A DNA stretch of 64,000 nt from Erodium maritimum (taxonomy: Eukaryota > Streptophyta > Magnoliopsida > Geraniales > Geraniaceae). Shown in pieces: positions 10,409-21,176 of this stretch. The DNA lies in assembly GCA_963921825.1 (NCBI GenBank), contig OY997589.1:45208638-45272637 (forward strand). Direction: 5' to 3'. Below the pieces are notes generated by a model. The model made no database searches. It saw only the letters and a list, made by a program, of their open reading frames with translations, and had not been told where the DNA came from. A program made the translations under genes and the position numbers. How positions within the stretch are numbered: position 1 is the first letter of the stretch; each line of letters begins with the position of its first letter.

Positions 10409-12436
10409 GGAGGACAGAGAGGATGCTACCAGTGTGGCCGATCTGATCATTTCATCCGAGCGTGCCCTGAGATAGCTGGTAGAGCACCTGCACCGAGGGC
10501 CCAACAGACTCAGATTCGCCCTGCACCACCTGGCAGACCACGTCAGGCACCGCAGCAGAGAGCTCCGCGTCAGGCGGCGGGAGCAGCAGGTCAGAGGCAC
10601 CAGCCGAGAGCTGAGCAGCGGGTGGTACTTCCCCCACCACCGAGAGGAGGACCACCGGCGCGGCAGGGCCGAGTCTTTGCAGTTACTGATTCAAGGATTG
10701 AGAGGCCGTACGCCGGCCATGAGGCCACTCAGGGTACGTGTTTACTTTATAATGCGTGGACTTCATTTTTGTTTGATACGGGAGCTTCCCATTCGTTCAT
10801 ATCTTCGTCTATTGCTGCTTCTTTGGGTTTGCGGGTGGAGACTTTGAGTCAACCCCTTTGTTTGGAGACCCCGGCTACGGGTGCGGTGGTGTTGAGCACC
10901 GTTTGTAGAGACTGTGCGATTAGGGTGGCAGATTTCCCTTTTCTTGGGGACTTACTTGTTCTTGATATGAACGCCTTCGATGAGATTCTTGGTATGGACT
11001 GGCTCGCGAGGTATCGGGCGACGATCGACTGCTATCGACGTCAGGTGACGGTGAGGTCAGGTGATAGGGTGATCACGTGTGTTTTGGGTAGCAAGAGCGG
11101 AGTTCTCTTATCCGCCTTGACTACGGGTTCTGAGGCAGAGATCGTGCGGAGTAGCAGTGAGCTACCGAGGGTAGTGCGTGAGTTCCCGGAGGTCTTCCCG
11201 GAGGAACTATCAGGCTTGCCACCGGCGCGAGAGGTGGAGTTCAGGATCGATCTGATTCCGGGTACGGCGCCGATCTCGATGACGCCGTATCGGTTTGCGC
11301 CAGCCGAGTTGGTCGAGCTAAAGCGACAACTCGAGGAACTGCAGCAGAAGGGTTTCATCCGCCCGAGCGTATCTCCGTGGGGAGCGCCCGCCCTCTTCGT
11401 GAAGAAGAAGGGTGGAGCCTTGAGGATGTGTATAGATTACAGGAAGCTGAACCGGGTGACGGTGAAGAACCGCTACCCGATGCCGAGGATTGATGATTTA
11501 TTCGACCAGCTGAGGGGAGCAAAGTACTTCTCAAAGATCGATCTTCGATCAGGGTACTACCAACTGAGAGTCCGAGCTGAGGACGTAGAGAAGACATCGT
11601 TCCGTACTCGTTATGGACATTTCGAGTTTCTGGTGATGCCGTTCGGTTTGACGAACGCGCCTGCCGCCTTTATGAACTTGATGAATGGCATCTTTAGACC
11701 TTATGTAGACCAGTTCGTGGTAGTCTTCGTCGATGACATCTTGATCTACTCGCCCAGTGAGGAGGCGCGCGCGGAGCATCTGCGGACCGTGTTGACATTC
11801 TTACGCACTCACCAGTTGTACGGCAACCTGGAGAAGTGCGAATTTTGGCTCACAGAGGTGAAGTTCCTCGGGCACGTGGTATCTCGGGAGGGCATCTTGG
11901 TCGACCCAGCCAAGGTTGAGGCAGTGTCAAAGTGGGCGAGACCCAGCAGTGTATTTGAGATTCGGAGTTTTCTCGGGTTAGCAGGTTATTACCGGCGCTT
12001 TGTTCAGGATTTCTCCCGCCTTGCAGCACCTATGACAGCTTTGACCCGCAAGGGAGCGGAGTACATTTGGACGGATGAGTGTGAGCGCTCTTTTTGCGAG
12101 CTAAAGGCTCGATTGACTACCGCCCCAGTGTTGATTGTTCCAGAGCGGGGAGTGGGCTATGACGTGTGTTGTGACGCCTCAGGTGAAGGGCTAGGCTGTG
12201 TTCTGATGCAGGGAGAAAAGGTAGTTGCTTACGGCTCGAGGCAGTTGAAGGTGCATGAGTGCAACTACCCGACCCACGATCTTGAGCTAGCAGCGGTAGT
12301 TTTTGCGCTGAAGAGCTGGAGACATTATATGTACGGTGAACAGTTCAGGGTGTTTTCAGACCACAAGAGCCTCAAGTATATCTTCTCGCAGCGTGATCTA
12401 AACATGCGCCAAAGGCAATCGGGTTATCTGCTTTAG
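10409..12436 (+). pseudogene. Chromovirus pol: protease, reverse transcriptase, partial RNase H
   Basis: It continues in the gag frame after the TAG. A third knuckle, [14 protein letters not shown], begins at 10424. An aspartic protease follows ([13 protein letters not shown]; catalytic Asp near 10775). The RT runs from about 11160, with [29 protein letters not shown] and a complete FVDD box at 11726-11737. RNase H starts normally ([42 protein letters not shown]) but breaks after LNMRQRQ, where a deletion removes the end of RNase H and the linker to integrase and shifts the frame. Apart from the TAG and this deletion the frame is open. Confidence 0.93.
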
Positions 12437-12449
12437 AGGACGACTGTTT

Positions 12450-13754
12450 GTGCCCAGTGAGTGCAGAGACACCATACTGCGTGAGTGCCACCACTCCCGC
12501 CTGGTTGTGCACCCCGGTGGCAACAAGATGTATAGAGACATGCGACGACAGTTTTGGTGGAGTGGGATGCGTGGGGCAGTGGCAGATTTTATTTCCCGAT
12601 GCCTCACCTGCCAACAGGTGAAGGCCGAGCACATGCGTCCCGCAGGCTTGCTGCAGCCTTTACCGATCTCTGAGTGGAAGTGGGAGCATGTGACTATGGA
12701 TTTTGTGTGTGGGTTGCCCAGGTCGTCGAAGGGGCACGACGCTGTCTGGGTGGTGGTTGACCGACTGACCAAGTCGGCACACTTTCTGGGTATGAGGATG
12801 ACGGATTCTGTGGACATGTTGGGTCGTTTATACGTCAGGGAGATTGTTCGTCTGCACGGTGTACCAGTGTCAATGGTATCAGATAGAGACCCTCGTTTCA
12901 CATCCAGGTTCTGGAAGAGTCTACAGAAGGCTTTGGGCACTGAGGTACTATTGAGTACAGCTTACCATCCTGAGACAGATGGGCAGTCAGAGCGCACCAT
13001 TCAGATTCTTGAGGACATGCTTCGGGCTTGTGCGCTTGACTTTCAGGGATCATGGGAGGATCATTTGCCTTTGGCAGAGTTTGCCTACAACAACAGTTAC
13101 CAGTCCAGCATTGGTATGGCACCATTTAAGGCCTTATATGGCAGACCTTGCAGATCGCCGGTATGTTGGGCGGAGGTTGGGGACAGGAGCTTACTTGGGC
13201 CAGACATGATCAGGGAGACGACCGAGAAGATCACTTTGATTAGAGAGCGGCTGAAGACCGCACAGAGTCGGCAGAAGAGCTACGCCGACAGGCGTCGCAG
13301 ACCACTTGAGTTCATGGTCGGGGAGCACGTGTTTCTGAGGGTGAGCCCGAAGAAGGGTCTTGTGCGGTTTAACCGCAGCGGAGGCAAGCTGGCACCGTGT
13401 TTCATCGGCCCATTTGATGTGTTAGAGAAGATTGGAGCTGTAGCCTACCGGTTAGCCTTGCCACCACAGCTTGGGAACGTGCATAACGTTTTCCATGTGT
13501 CCCAACTGCGGAAGTACATAGCAGACCCTTCGTACATCATTGAGTGGTCAGACATCGAGGTAGCAGATGATGTCACCTATGAGGAGCAGCCCGTTGAGAT
13601 TCTGGGTACGAAGGAGAAGATCCTGCGGAACAACACGATTCCGTTGGTACTAGTACAGTGGGGACATCAGGGAGCAGGATCCACTTGGGAGCGCGAGGAT
13701 GAGATCCGAGTGAAGTATCCCCACCTGTTCGACTTTGAGGTACCTTGCTTTTAA
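12450..13754 (+). CDS. Chromovirus integrase with C-terminal chromodomain
   Basis: Open frame of 434 codons, lacking only its upstream join to RNase H. The HHCC zinc module is present ([25 protein letters not shown]). The integrase core has D in MDFVCGLP, D in [11 protein letters not shown] and E in [10 protein letters not shown], so the catalytic triad is complete. The C-terminal half has the GPF/Y-type segment ([20 protein letters not shown]) and [12 protein letters not shown]. The last ~55 residues ([19 protein letters not shown], then [14 protein letters not shown]) form a group II chromodomain, the mark of Tekay/Del chromoviruses, thought to steer insertion to marked chromatin. The ATG chosen is simply the first in frame; in the element this would be part of a polyprotein. 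Confidence 0.93.
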   Translation: MPSECRDTILRECHHSRLVVHPGGNKMYRDMRRQFWWSGMRGAVADFISRCLTCQQVKAEHMRPAGLLQPLPISEWKWEHVTMDFVCGLPRSSKGHDAVWVVVDRLTKSAHFLGMRMTDSVDMLGRLYVREIVRLHGVPVSMVSDRDPRFTSRFWKSLQKALGTEVLLSTAYHPETDGQSERTIQILEDMLRACALDFQGSWEDHLPLAEFAYNNSYQSSIGMAPFKALYGRPCRSPVCWAEVGDRSLLGPDMIRETTEKITLIRERLKTAQSRQKSYADRRRRPLEFMVGEHVFLRVSPKKGLVRFNRSGGKLAPCFIGPFDVLEKIGAVAYRLALPPQLGNVHNVFHVSQLRKYIADPSYIIEWSDIEVADDVTYEEQPVEILGTKEKILRNNTIPLVLVQWGHQGAGSTWEREDEIRVKYPHLFDFEVPCF

Positions 13755-13771
13755 TTTCGAGGACGAAATTT

Positions 13772-13788
13772 CTTTAAGGGGGGTAGAT
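13772..13788 (+). other. Polypurine tract of the chromovirus
   Basis: A purine-rich run (AAGGGGGGTAGAT) abuts the LTR start TGTAAGACCC at 13789, the expected place for plus-strand DNA priming. The ATTTCGAGGACGAAATT sequence just upstream of such tracts is usual in this group. Confidence 0.75.
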
Positions 13789-16339
13789 TGTAAGACCCGC
13801 TTCCGGTCGAACCAGTGACTCAAGAAGTCACTCGGGACTTTTCCGGAACCCAAACGAATTAGCCATTATCACGGTTGGCTTCCGGGGAGAAATCCCTTTC
13901 GTTTGAGTATAATATTGAAGAAAGTCAATTTTGGTCAAATCAAGACTTTGTATCGACTAAAAGCTTTATTTTAAAGTGCTGGAAATTATTTTGGAAAATT
14001 AAATGACCTAGGTGGACACTTGTCTCCTTGTGGTTGAAAGAGAGAAAAAGGGATAGTCATAGACTCTTTTACCCTCCCAAAAGCTTCTACAAGGGATTCT
14101 AGCTCAAGGGCTTTTGGTCATTTGCTACATCTAGGTATTATATGAAATTGGAATCGAAAATTCAACCCATTTTACCTTGTGTAGCTGAAAATTGGAGGAG
14201 GAGCAAAGGAGAAGAGCTCCCATGAAGGTTTGAAGGAAAATCAAGGAAGAAGAGGCCACTTGAAGTCTTCCTCTAGCCATTCCTCCTCAAAATCACTACC
14301 ATCTTCTTCATCTCAACATTCTAGAGGTAATGGAACTCTCTAATCCTCATTCCTCTTCATCTATTTTCATGGGTTTTGGGTGAAAATTGCTAGATGTTGT
14401 TGGGTTTGAGTAGAAATGGTGGGAGATGTTGTTGATGAGAAGCTTTGTTGAGTTTTTGTTGAGAAATCATTGGTTTGTTGGAGCTTTTGAGTTGGGTTTG
14501 ATTTGATGAATCATTGGAAACTTGTTTGTGTGTTGATTCCTACCATGGGTAAAGGAGTATTGAAGGATTTGGACTGTTTTGGGAGTTGGAAGGGGTAAAA
14601 TTCTGGGTTTGTAGGTGGTTTTTCGGAGAAAAGGAGCTGGAGGTTGAAGAAGGGCGAAACTGCCCTGGTGCGCCACGGATCCGTGACGGATCCCATGACG
14701 GGCGACGTCACGGCTCCGTGAGGGATTCCGTGACGGCACTCGTCGCGGCTCCGTGATGGTAACCGTGATGGTTAGCCTCACGGATCCGTGACCAGGTCCG
14801 TGGCAGACCAGGGTGGGGGTTTTCTTGAGGGTTTCTTGAGGGTTTTGCACCTTGGTTTTGAGCTGAACTTTGGAAGGGTTTTGGGGGTCTTTCTTGCTGT
14901 TTAAGTGGAGCCTAATTAGCTTTTCTTTGTGTCCAAGACTTTGGGGATCGAGCTAGAGGAACAAGGATTACGCCGGGACCCGAGTGAAGAGCGAAGTGGT
15001 GATCACCGGGCTTCATCAAAGTGTTGAAGAGGAGGAACTTGAGGTAGGGAAAGCCTTAACCTCTCGTTTATGATGTTTAGTATGCATGTTAGGTTAATAA
15101 AATTGGAAAGGTCCTAGAAATGCCTATAGGATGCGAATAACTAGCATAATCGTCTTTCAATTACTAATAACCGGAATTGTCTAGTGGTGACCGATTAGGA
15201 TGCCAATCACTAGTGTAACTCGCTTTCAATACTTGGGATTTGATTGTCTGGTAGAGGAGCCTTGGCAAAGCCCTCGGATTAGTTGCGTGTTAGGATCACA
15301 TGCTTGGTTGTTGATTGCTTAGTGGATAGGCTAAAGAGTCTAATGAAACTAGTGGAATTGCACGTGTGAATGCTCTTTTGAAGGTTTAAATGATTAGTTG
15401 ATTACACTCATACTTACTCGTTGATTGTATTCGAATGATTACTTGATTTACTTAATTGGTTTTTTGGAGCATCGAGTATGACTGGTTGTACCGAGCGGTG
15501 CAATCAGGTGATCGATGCCCCGGTGGTTCGAAACTGGTAAGTGAACGGTAAGTTGGGCTTGTGTGATTGGTGTGCTATGATTATGTGATTCGTGTACTGC
15601 GTGTTGTGGTGAATTGGTGATGTGTGAGCTATGTGTGAAAATGAATTGGTGATTGTTGAGGTTGAGTTATTTCGTGTTTCGGTTGAGTGTGTTGTTCAAT
15701 TATTAACTGCTTATTATTGAATTGTCCAAGTGTATGCTCCTTATGGGAGTAATACCTTGGTTCCCGAGGACATAAAATCCCTTGGAGACGTTTCTGAGAA
15801 TCCCGATGATAAGCGCCCCGAAGGGTTGTTTTCGGTCGCCTCAATGTTATGCGTCTCCTCTGGATTTGAGGGAAAATCCGAGAGGACACATCATGTGGAT
15901 CGGAGGGTGGAGACTTCATGTGCCACGACATTGGATGGTTTATCTATTAACCGTGTTTGTTAAGATGTATTTTGTGGACTTTGTTGTTGATCTTGTTGAG
16001 TTGAAGGTCCACCTTGTTATGTGTTTTTCCTATTGAGCGCAAGCTCACCCCTACGAGTTTATTGTTGTGTTTACATGCTTGATAGAGGAGTAGAGGCTCG
16101 GGAGCTTCTCGATGTGGGTGTCCATAGAGGCTTCGATCTTATCTTTATTTCTGTTGAACCAGATTTTGTGGAGACTTATTATTACACCCCTGGAGGGTTA
16201 TTCATGTTTAAACTAGATTTTGTGGATTGGAGTTTCTTATCCGAGATTTTCAGGAACTAAATGTTGATTTATTAATTTAATGTCTTTTATTACTAGTCAT
16301 GCCTCGGGTCTGGGCAAGAACCGGATTTGGGGCGTGACA
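13789..16339 (+). repeat. 3' LTR of the Tekay chromovirus
   Basis: Starts TGTAAGACCCGCTTCCGG and ends GGGGCGTGACA, 2551 bp. Its ends match the solo LTRs in this window, linking those to the same gypsy group. It contains a GC-rich block of short repeats at about 14675-14815. The sequence downstream is the Harbinger-type ORF1 remnant. Confidence 0.9.
14675..14815. repeat. GC-rich CGGATCCGTGAC repeat block inside the LTR
   Basis: Variants of CACGGATCCGTGACGG recur about eight times with changing spacers; several are near-palindromic around GGATCC. The flanking LTR sequence is AT-rich, so the base composition changes sharply. Confidence 0.7.
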
Positions 16340-16545
16340 AGGATGAAGGGAAACCCAAAAAAATTTGACCTCAATCATTGGGTCGAAATGCTTATGAACG
16401 AGGACAAGTTCACAGCCGAAGAAGACACGATCGCTCATGTACGGCGATAACGGTTGGATGAGGGTCATGATGGAATCAACACTGGATCTAATTTGTTCTG
16501 AGGTGCACCTCAATTATGGACTTGATGAACTTGAGGAATTCATAA
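16340..16545 (+). pseudogene. Harbinger-type ORF1 remnant, C-terminal part
   Basis: Directly after the chromovirus LTR one frame reads RMKGNPKKFDLNHWVEMLMN then EDKFTAEED before a stop. This resembles the C-terminal stretch of plant Myb/SANT ORF1 proteins, where a lysine- and phenylalanine-rich segment precedes a helical H-x-W-x-x-L motif. It plausibly continues 9261-9515, with some host sequence lost between them. Homology is by pattern only. Confidence 0.4.
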
Positions 16546-16556
16546 CGATATTCGCA

Positions 16557-16620
16557 GTGTCCCAACAACTTGATTAGTTTAGATTTTAGTGTCCCAACAA
16601 CTTGATTAGTTTAGATTTTA
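16557..16620 (+). repeat. 32-bp perfect tandem duplication
   Basis: Two identical 32-bp units (16557-16588 and 16589-16620), each starting GTGTCCCAACAACTTGATTA, sit at the edge of the Harbinger remnant. They look like a simple recent duplication. Confidence 0.95.
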
Positions 16621-17629
16621 GTTTCTTTTTTTAGATATTTTTGTTGGGCAACACGAAACCCATAATTTACCATGATATGTGGGTAAAGGTTATGTGTAAT
16701 ATTTGATATGTATAATATGAAGTATTAAGTTTGGTTCAATTATTCTCTATAATGGTGAGGACATCAAGATTAGTCTATCCGGATCAAAGGAAGAAGCTAT
16801 CTAAAAACACGATTCTTATTATGAGACAACCACCAAGAAAAAAGTTAGGGACTAAAGCCTTACGAGAAGAATTCAACAAACACATGGAGAGCTTAATTAC
16901 ACTCATCGAGCATGAGGAACTCCAAGAAGACGTGATCATCAAGGCAAAGCTAGAAGACACTCAAGATCAAATTAAGAATTCAACAAATCTGTTTTTGCCT
17001 CTTCTTTAAGAATTAATGAATTTACTTGGTTCATCATTTCCAAAAGAGATTCATCCCCTCAAACCATTAAAGAAGAATAAACATCGAAGGTATGCATTGA
17101 ATTGAGTTATTAATAACTTCTCTTTTTCTGTTTTGTAGAATTCAATCTTTAATGTATCAAGTCTTTTCATTTCGAGTTATTAATTAGAGCCTCTTTTATT
17201 AATTTTCGACCATACAAGGTCACAAGCTTTTGGACTACTAATAAAGTCCATTCTCAGCATGTATGAATCAAGTTTTCATGAAATAAAATTAGACTTCTAA
17301 GAAGAACCCTAAGAATTACCTTCTTGTGTGTGAATCCTTGAAGTTTGAGTGTTATGACTTATCATAGATCTTCCACCATCTGTGTGGCATCATTCAATCC
17401 ACTCATCTATCTTCCTTGCTGCTTTGAGTCTTCAAAGATAGTTGTACAACCAATTGAAGTATCTCCATCTTCGATTTCATCTTCCATCCACTTGGTTCCT
17501 TAAAGAGTGTTGTACGACCAGTTAAGGTTCTGCATCCTACCAACACGTTCCTATATCATATATGGTTTCTCGGAAGACCTACTTAGTTGGTCGTCCCATC
17601 CAATTTAATGGTCAATCGTGTTAATAATA
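16621..17629. other. AT-rich intergenic stretch with one short ORF
   Basis: Mostly AT-rich without transposon signatures that I recognise. A 92-codon ORF at 16731-17009 encodes a lysine- and glutamate-rich, possibly coiled-coil peptide (for example KLEDTQDQIKNSTNLFL). It could be another decayed transposon ORF1 piece or chance. GGTCGTCC-like motifs begin near 17560. Confidence 0.3.
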
Positions 17630-17872
17630 TGTCTCGACTAACCTAACCATGCGGTCAATGGCCTTTGACTTTCTCGGATGACCATTTTAATTGGCCGTCC
17701 TAGCCGAATAGGTGGTCGATCCATTCTAATTGTTGGCCCTCCCTCTCAATGTGGTGCTCGTCCCACCATAATATTTGGTTTTGTAACTTGACTTTATGAA
17801 CACCTGTGATGGCACATTAAGAGAAGGAAATATTCCTCATTACACCACCCACCCACTCCTCCCCCTCTTGTA
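17630..17872 (+). repeat. Direct repeat unit, left copy
   Basis: About 243 bp starting near ATGTCTCGACTAACCTAACC and ending in CATTACACCACCCACC. A diverged copy lies at 18748-19008, about 1118 bp to the right. The copy lies just upstream of the TATA box and ATG of the small decayed gene at 17968, so it probably holds that gene's promoter. Confidence 0.65.
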
Positions 17873-17900
17873 GTCGTTCTTCAACCCGAAAGATTGGTGC

Positions 17901-17908
17901 ATATAAAA
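17901..17908 (+). promoter_or_regulatory. TATA box of a small decayed gene
   Basis: ATATAAAAAT at 17901-17910 lies about 60 bp upstream of an ATG at 17968, with CT-rich leader sequence between them. The arrangement looks like a plant core promoter. Confidence 0.4.
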
Positions 17909-17967
17909 ATAACATGATTTCCATGTTCATTCTTCACTCTTCTCCAACATTCTCCTTAAACTACATC

Positions 17968-18487
17968 ATGAGTGGATATTACTATACTACTGCCAATTTT
18001 TGGGACTACTCCAACTCCTCTTGACACAGTTCGCTGAAATCCTCCTCTAACTATTTCTTGAAATACTCTAAATTACCTTTAAATCCTCCAACTCTTCCTT
18101 CAACTTCTTAAACCCCACCATGAAATCATCTATCTACTCCAACTTAACCATGAACTTCTCCTATAACTCTTCCATTAACTCCTCTTATCCTTCAACTCAT
18201 CCATGAACTCCTCTTACCACTCTAACTATTCCATATGGGCACCACCTAATTTTACCACTCCTCTTTGAACTCCAACTTCGCCTTATAGTCCTCTATATTA
18301 TTCCTCCTAGGGGGCTTTCGATAGTTGGTACAAGTGGTCATCCCTGCATCTGCGTACTCCGTCGTACTTGAAGGAGGAAATCTCTAACCCTAGAAGATTT
18401 TAACCGTCTGACCTCAAGAGTGACTAAGAAGCTTCGTCCTATGAAGCATATATTTCAGAAGCTTCTGGGGGTGATGATGATGCATAA
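17968..18487 (+). pseudogene. Small decayed gene of unknown function
   Basis: ATG at 17968 gives MSGYYYTTANFWDYSNSS, then a stop; serine-, threonine-, proline- and asparagine-rich sequence continues in shifting frames. Near the end one frame reads SYLKEEISNPRRF, then after a stop PSDLKSD and, after another, EASSYEAYISEASGGDDDA with a TAA at 18485. I do not recognise a family. The low-complexity N-terminus could belong to a Harbinger ORF1 relative. It is flanked by two ~250-bp direct repeats, suggesting a tandemly duplicated gene whose second copy was destroyed by the LTR and LINE at 19019 onward. Confidence 0.35.
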
Positions 18488-18747
18488 GACTAGTATAGTT
18501 TCTTTGTAATATATATGTTTGCATAACCATTATATTTCCCACTTCTCCCAGTGTTGGTCTTTGTAATATTATGTGTAATATGATTTAGTGATTAATATGT
18601 TTTATTAAGTCAATATGGGAACATATTTAAATATCAATGTTGGTCGAACAACTATAATTTACAGTCGGTCAACTATACATTTTGGTTCAACAACCACCCT
18701 AAATGGTTGATCGACCATTCATTATGGTTGGACGAGCAAATATTGTG
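18488..18747. other. AT-rich spacer with GGTCGAACAAC-like motifs
   Basis: No ORF. It carries short recurring motifs such as GGTCGAACAACTA, GGTCAACTATA and GGTTGATCGACC, similar in style to those at 28205-28510. Nothing else seen. Confidence 0.4.
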
Positions 18748-19008
18748 TCTCGACCAACCTAACCCTGCGGTCAATGGTCTTTGACTTTATGGACACCATT
18801 TTAGTTGGGCTTCCCAGCCGAACAGGTGGTCGTCCCATTCTCACGTTGGTCGTCCCTCCATATATGGTTGTCTTCGTACCATATTTAGTGGTTGTCCCAC
18901 CATAATATTTGTTTTTTACATGGATTTATTTCATAATGATGGATACCTCTGATGGCAACAAAGGAATATATTGTTCTTACACCACCTATCTACTCCTCTT
19001 CTTTTTCT
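18748..19008 (+). repeat. Direct repeat unit, right copy
   Basis: Diverged copy of 17630-17872, starting at TGTCTCGACCAACCTAACCC and ending near CTCCTCTTC. It would be the promoter region of a second tandem gene copy, but the sequence stops 10 bp before an LTR fragment. Confidence 0.65.
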
Positions 19009-19018
19009 CTCATTGCTC

Positions 19019-19510
19019 TATCACGCCTCAAATCCGGTTTTGACCAGATCCGAGACGTGAACTAAAACAGTGAATAAATAAACAGTTTAATAATGAAAAA
19101 GAATCTCGAAATAACCATTTAAAACCTCAAAATATCCACACGAGTCAACAACTCAGTAAAACACGTAGTAAAAGAGTTATAAACAGCAGTAAGACTGTAC
19201 GTCTCTAGACACTAGCCAAAACCCTCACCAGCTCCCAAGCTCCGAGAATCCTGCTAGTACTAATCCCGCTCAACACCTGAAATACAAAAAGGTAAGGGGG
19301 AGAGCCTTCGCTTAGTAGAAAAAGTAGTTAAGGTTATGAACTTCAGTTCACCACCACGAGTAACCGTCCAATTAGGGCATACTAGCAAGGCACAACTATA
19401 AACGATGCCTACGGGCAGTTCCCAGTCACCGATCACTTTCACTAGATTAGTCATACTTAGAAACACGCACAAAGCCAATTTCAAATATTTCCCCCTCTTT
19501 TGAACCACTC
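19019..19510 (-). repeat. Gypsy-type LTR fragment (3' part)
   Basis: Begins TATCACGCCTCAAATCCGG and matches the left end of the minus-strand LTR at 22396 (TGTCACGCCCCAAATCCGG), with the terminal G changed to A. Only about 490 bp remain; the sequence then switches to LINE ORF1 near 19511. The remaining LTR is missing, probably deleted or displaced when the LINE arrived. Confidence 0.75.
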
Positions 19511-19525
19511 TTTATTCAAGCACAA

Positions 19526-19921
19526 GTGGATGAAGTATCAGATTTTATGGGACTGACAAGTACTCCACATCATCAGCATTCCAACCTAAAGAAAAGAAAG
19601 AAGGAAGTAAAAAATACAGCCCATCATAATTATGTAACTAGGTCCAAAATCAAAGAAGGGCATCAACAAATGCAACTGGACTCTCAAAAGGATATCTCCT
19701 TCTTATCTCTGTCATCTGAAGCTAATAAAGCATGGGGTTTTGGCAAAGCTTTAGGCCTAAAAGCTAAAGGCAAGGAAGAGGAAATTCTGCAGCAGCTAAG
19801 CTTATTGGAAGATAAAAAGAATCCTTGTGTGGATTTTGAAGTAGGGTCTGAGGATGAATTTGTAGACCTAGACAAGGATTTTGAGTATCCAAGCCTCCCA
19901 GGCATTGCCTTATCTAATTAA
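19526..19921 (+). pseudogene. LINE ORF1, C-terminal part
   Basis: 131 codons rich in lysine and acidic residues (NLKKRKKEVKNTAHHNYVTR; SLSSEANKAWGFGKALGLKA; then DLDKDFEYPSLPG) ending a few bases before ORF2. Plant L1 ORF1 proteins end in a low-complexity region of this kind just ahead of the endonuclease ORF, and the DUF4283 and CCHC parts would lie upstream, outside this truncated copy. The call depends on position next to ORF2. Confidence 0.65.
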
Positions 19922-19927
19922 TAAGAA

Positions 19928-21172
19928 ATGAAAGTCCTCTCCTAGAATGTGAGAGGCATTTCTTCCTCACAGAAGGTGAGAAGTTTCAATACCTTGGTGC
20001 ACAAGCAACAACCAAATCTCATTTTCTTGCAGGAATCAAAATTAGAAAAAATCCCTGCTTGGTTTTTCAGGTCCCGTGGATTATCTTGGGGGTGGGAGAT
20101 GATTCATGCTCCTACAGATGGAAGATCAGGAGGGCTCATTACCTTTTGGAAAACAAATGACTATACAATGACAAGTTACAAGTGTCTTCAAGGAGCTCTA
20201 ATCTAGTTGGGTATGTCCAAAGGTTTGGAGAAGAATTGTTGTCTGATCAATATTTATGCCCCTTGTTCAAGAGCAGGAAGGAGAAAGCTTTGGTTAGAGA
20301 TAAGTGATTTTATCAACTCTTTAGCTCCATCTCCTTTCCTTTTATTGGGGGGGGGGGGGGGGGGGGCTTTAATGTCACCCTCTCTATTGCTGACAAAGCT
20401 TCTCAGAGACCATATACCTCAGATATGAGGACTTTTCAAAGTTTTATAGACTCTTTGGGAGTAATTGATCTGCCTTTGCAAAATGGTAAGTATACTTGGT
20501 TTGGTGGAGGCTCTTCTGCTTCAAAGTTGGATAGGTTTCTAGTCTCATTGGACTTCCTTCAGGCTTATACTGCTCTCACACAAGCTTCTCTCCCAAGGTG
20601 TATTTCAGATCATAGACCAATCATGTTATATGATAATCTAGTTGATTGGGGGCCAAGGCCCTTCAAACTTTTAAATGTCTGGACAGAAGATTTTCTAGTG
20701 TTGTTAAGCTATACTGGCAAGGTCTTCAAGTGGTTGGACTGCCACATTATGTCTTATGGATGAAGTTGAAATTACTGAAAGGCATGCTCAAAGATTGGAA
20801 TGTAGAAGTCTTTGGAGCTCTTGATATTGAAATAGCTGGGCTAATAACTTCAATAGACAAGCTGGATATTGTGTTGAATTCCAGAGAGCTCTCATCCAAA
20901 GAATGCTGTGATAGGGGCAAGCTTAAAGCTGAGTTGATTCAGAAATATAAATTGCAATCCCAGCTTTGGAGTCAAAAAGCAAGAAGAAAATGGATCAATG
21001 AAGGTGATAAGGGCTCAAAATATTACCATAGAATTGCAAACTTCAAAGGAACAATCAAAAGAATATCTCATATTTGGGCTAATGAGAGCATTTTATCCAA
21101 TCCTGCTGAAATAAGAAGGGCTACTGCAGATTATTTCTCAAGGAGGTTTTCAGCCTCAGTCTCTCAGCCCTA
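19928..21172 (+). pseudogene. LINE ORF2: apurinic-type endonuclease and linker
   Basis: ATG at 19928 gives MKVLS, a TAG where Trp is expected, then NVRGISSSQKVRSFNTLV and PNLIFLQESKLEKI, the first blocks of the EEP endonuclease fold. INIYAPCSRAGRRKLW follows, with LSPFLLL-type sequence running into a 20-G run (20347-20366) that disrupts the block holding the catalytic Asp-Asn pair. Later blocks are readable (GVIDLPLQNGKYTWFGGGSS; PRCISDHRPIML, including the catalytic SDH). The linker runs to 21172. The endonuclease nicks target DNA for target-primed reverse transcription; stops and frameshifts make this copy inactive. Confidence 0.88.
20347..20366 (+). repeat. 20-G homopolymer in LINE endonuclease
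   Basis: Twenty consecutive G between TTTATT and CTTTAATGTC, at the spot where the endonuclease frame would encode Gly-Gly-Asp-Phe-Asn. It is either a real G-run expansion or a sequencing or assembly fault. Confidence 0.97.
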
Positions 21173-21176
21173 AGAT

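Larger units (their letters stand above)
9516..16339 (+). mobile_element. Tekay/Del-type chromovirus (Ty3/gypsy), 5'-truncated
   Basis: Gag, protease, RT, RNase H, integrase and chromodomain occur in Ty3/gypsy order, followed by a purine tract and a 3' LTR (13789-16339). No 5' LTR, PBS or leader precedes gag, and the N-terminal part of gag is missing. The exact left edge near 9516-9540 is uncertain. The base following the 3' LTR begins AGGAT, but no matching TSD was found at the left. Two coding lesions are clear: an in-frame TAG at 10406 and a deletion at the RNase H to integrase junction near 12415-12440. It lies in the Harbinger-type ORF1 remnant. Confidence 0.92.

Noticed and set aside
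16340-16344. AGGAT as the right TSD of the chromovirus
   Set aside because: No matching copy at the left end, which is truncated, so it cannot be confirmed.
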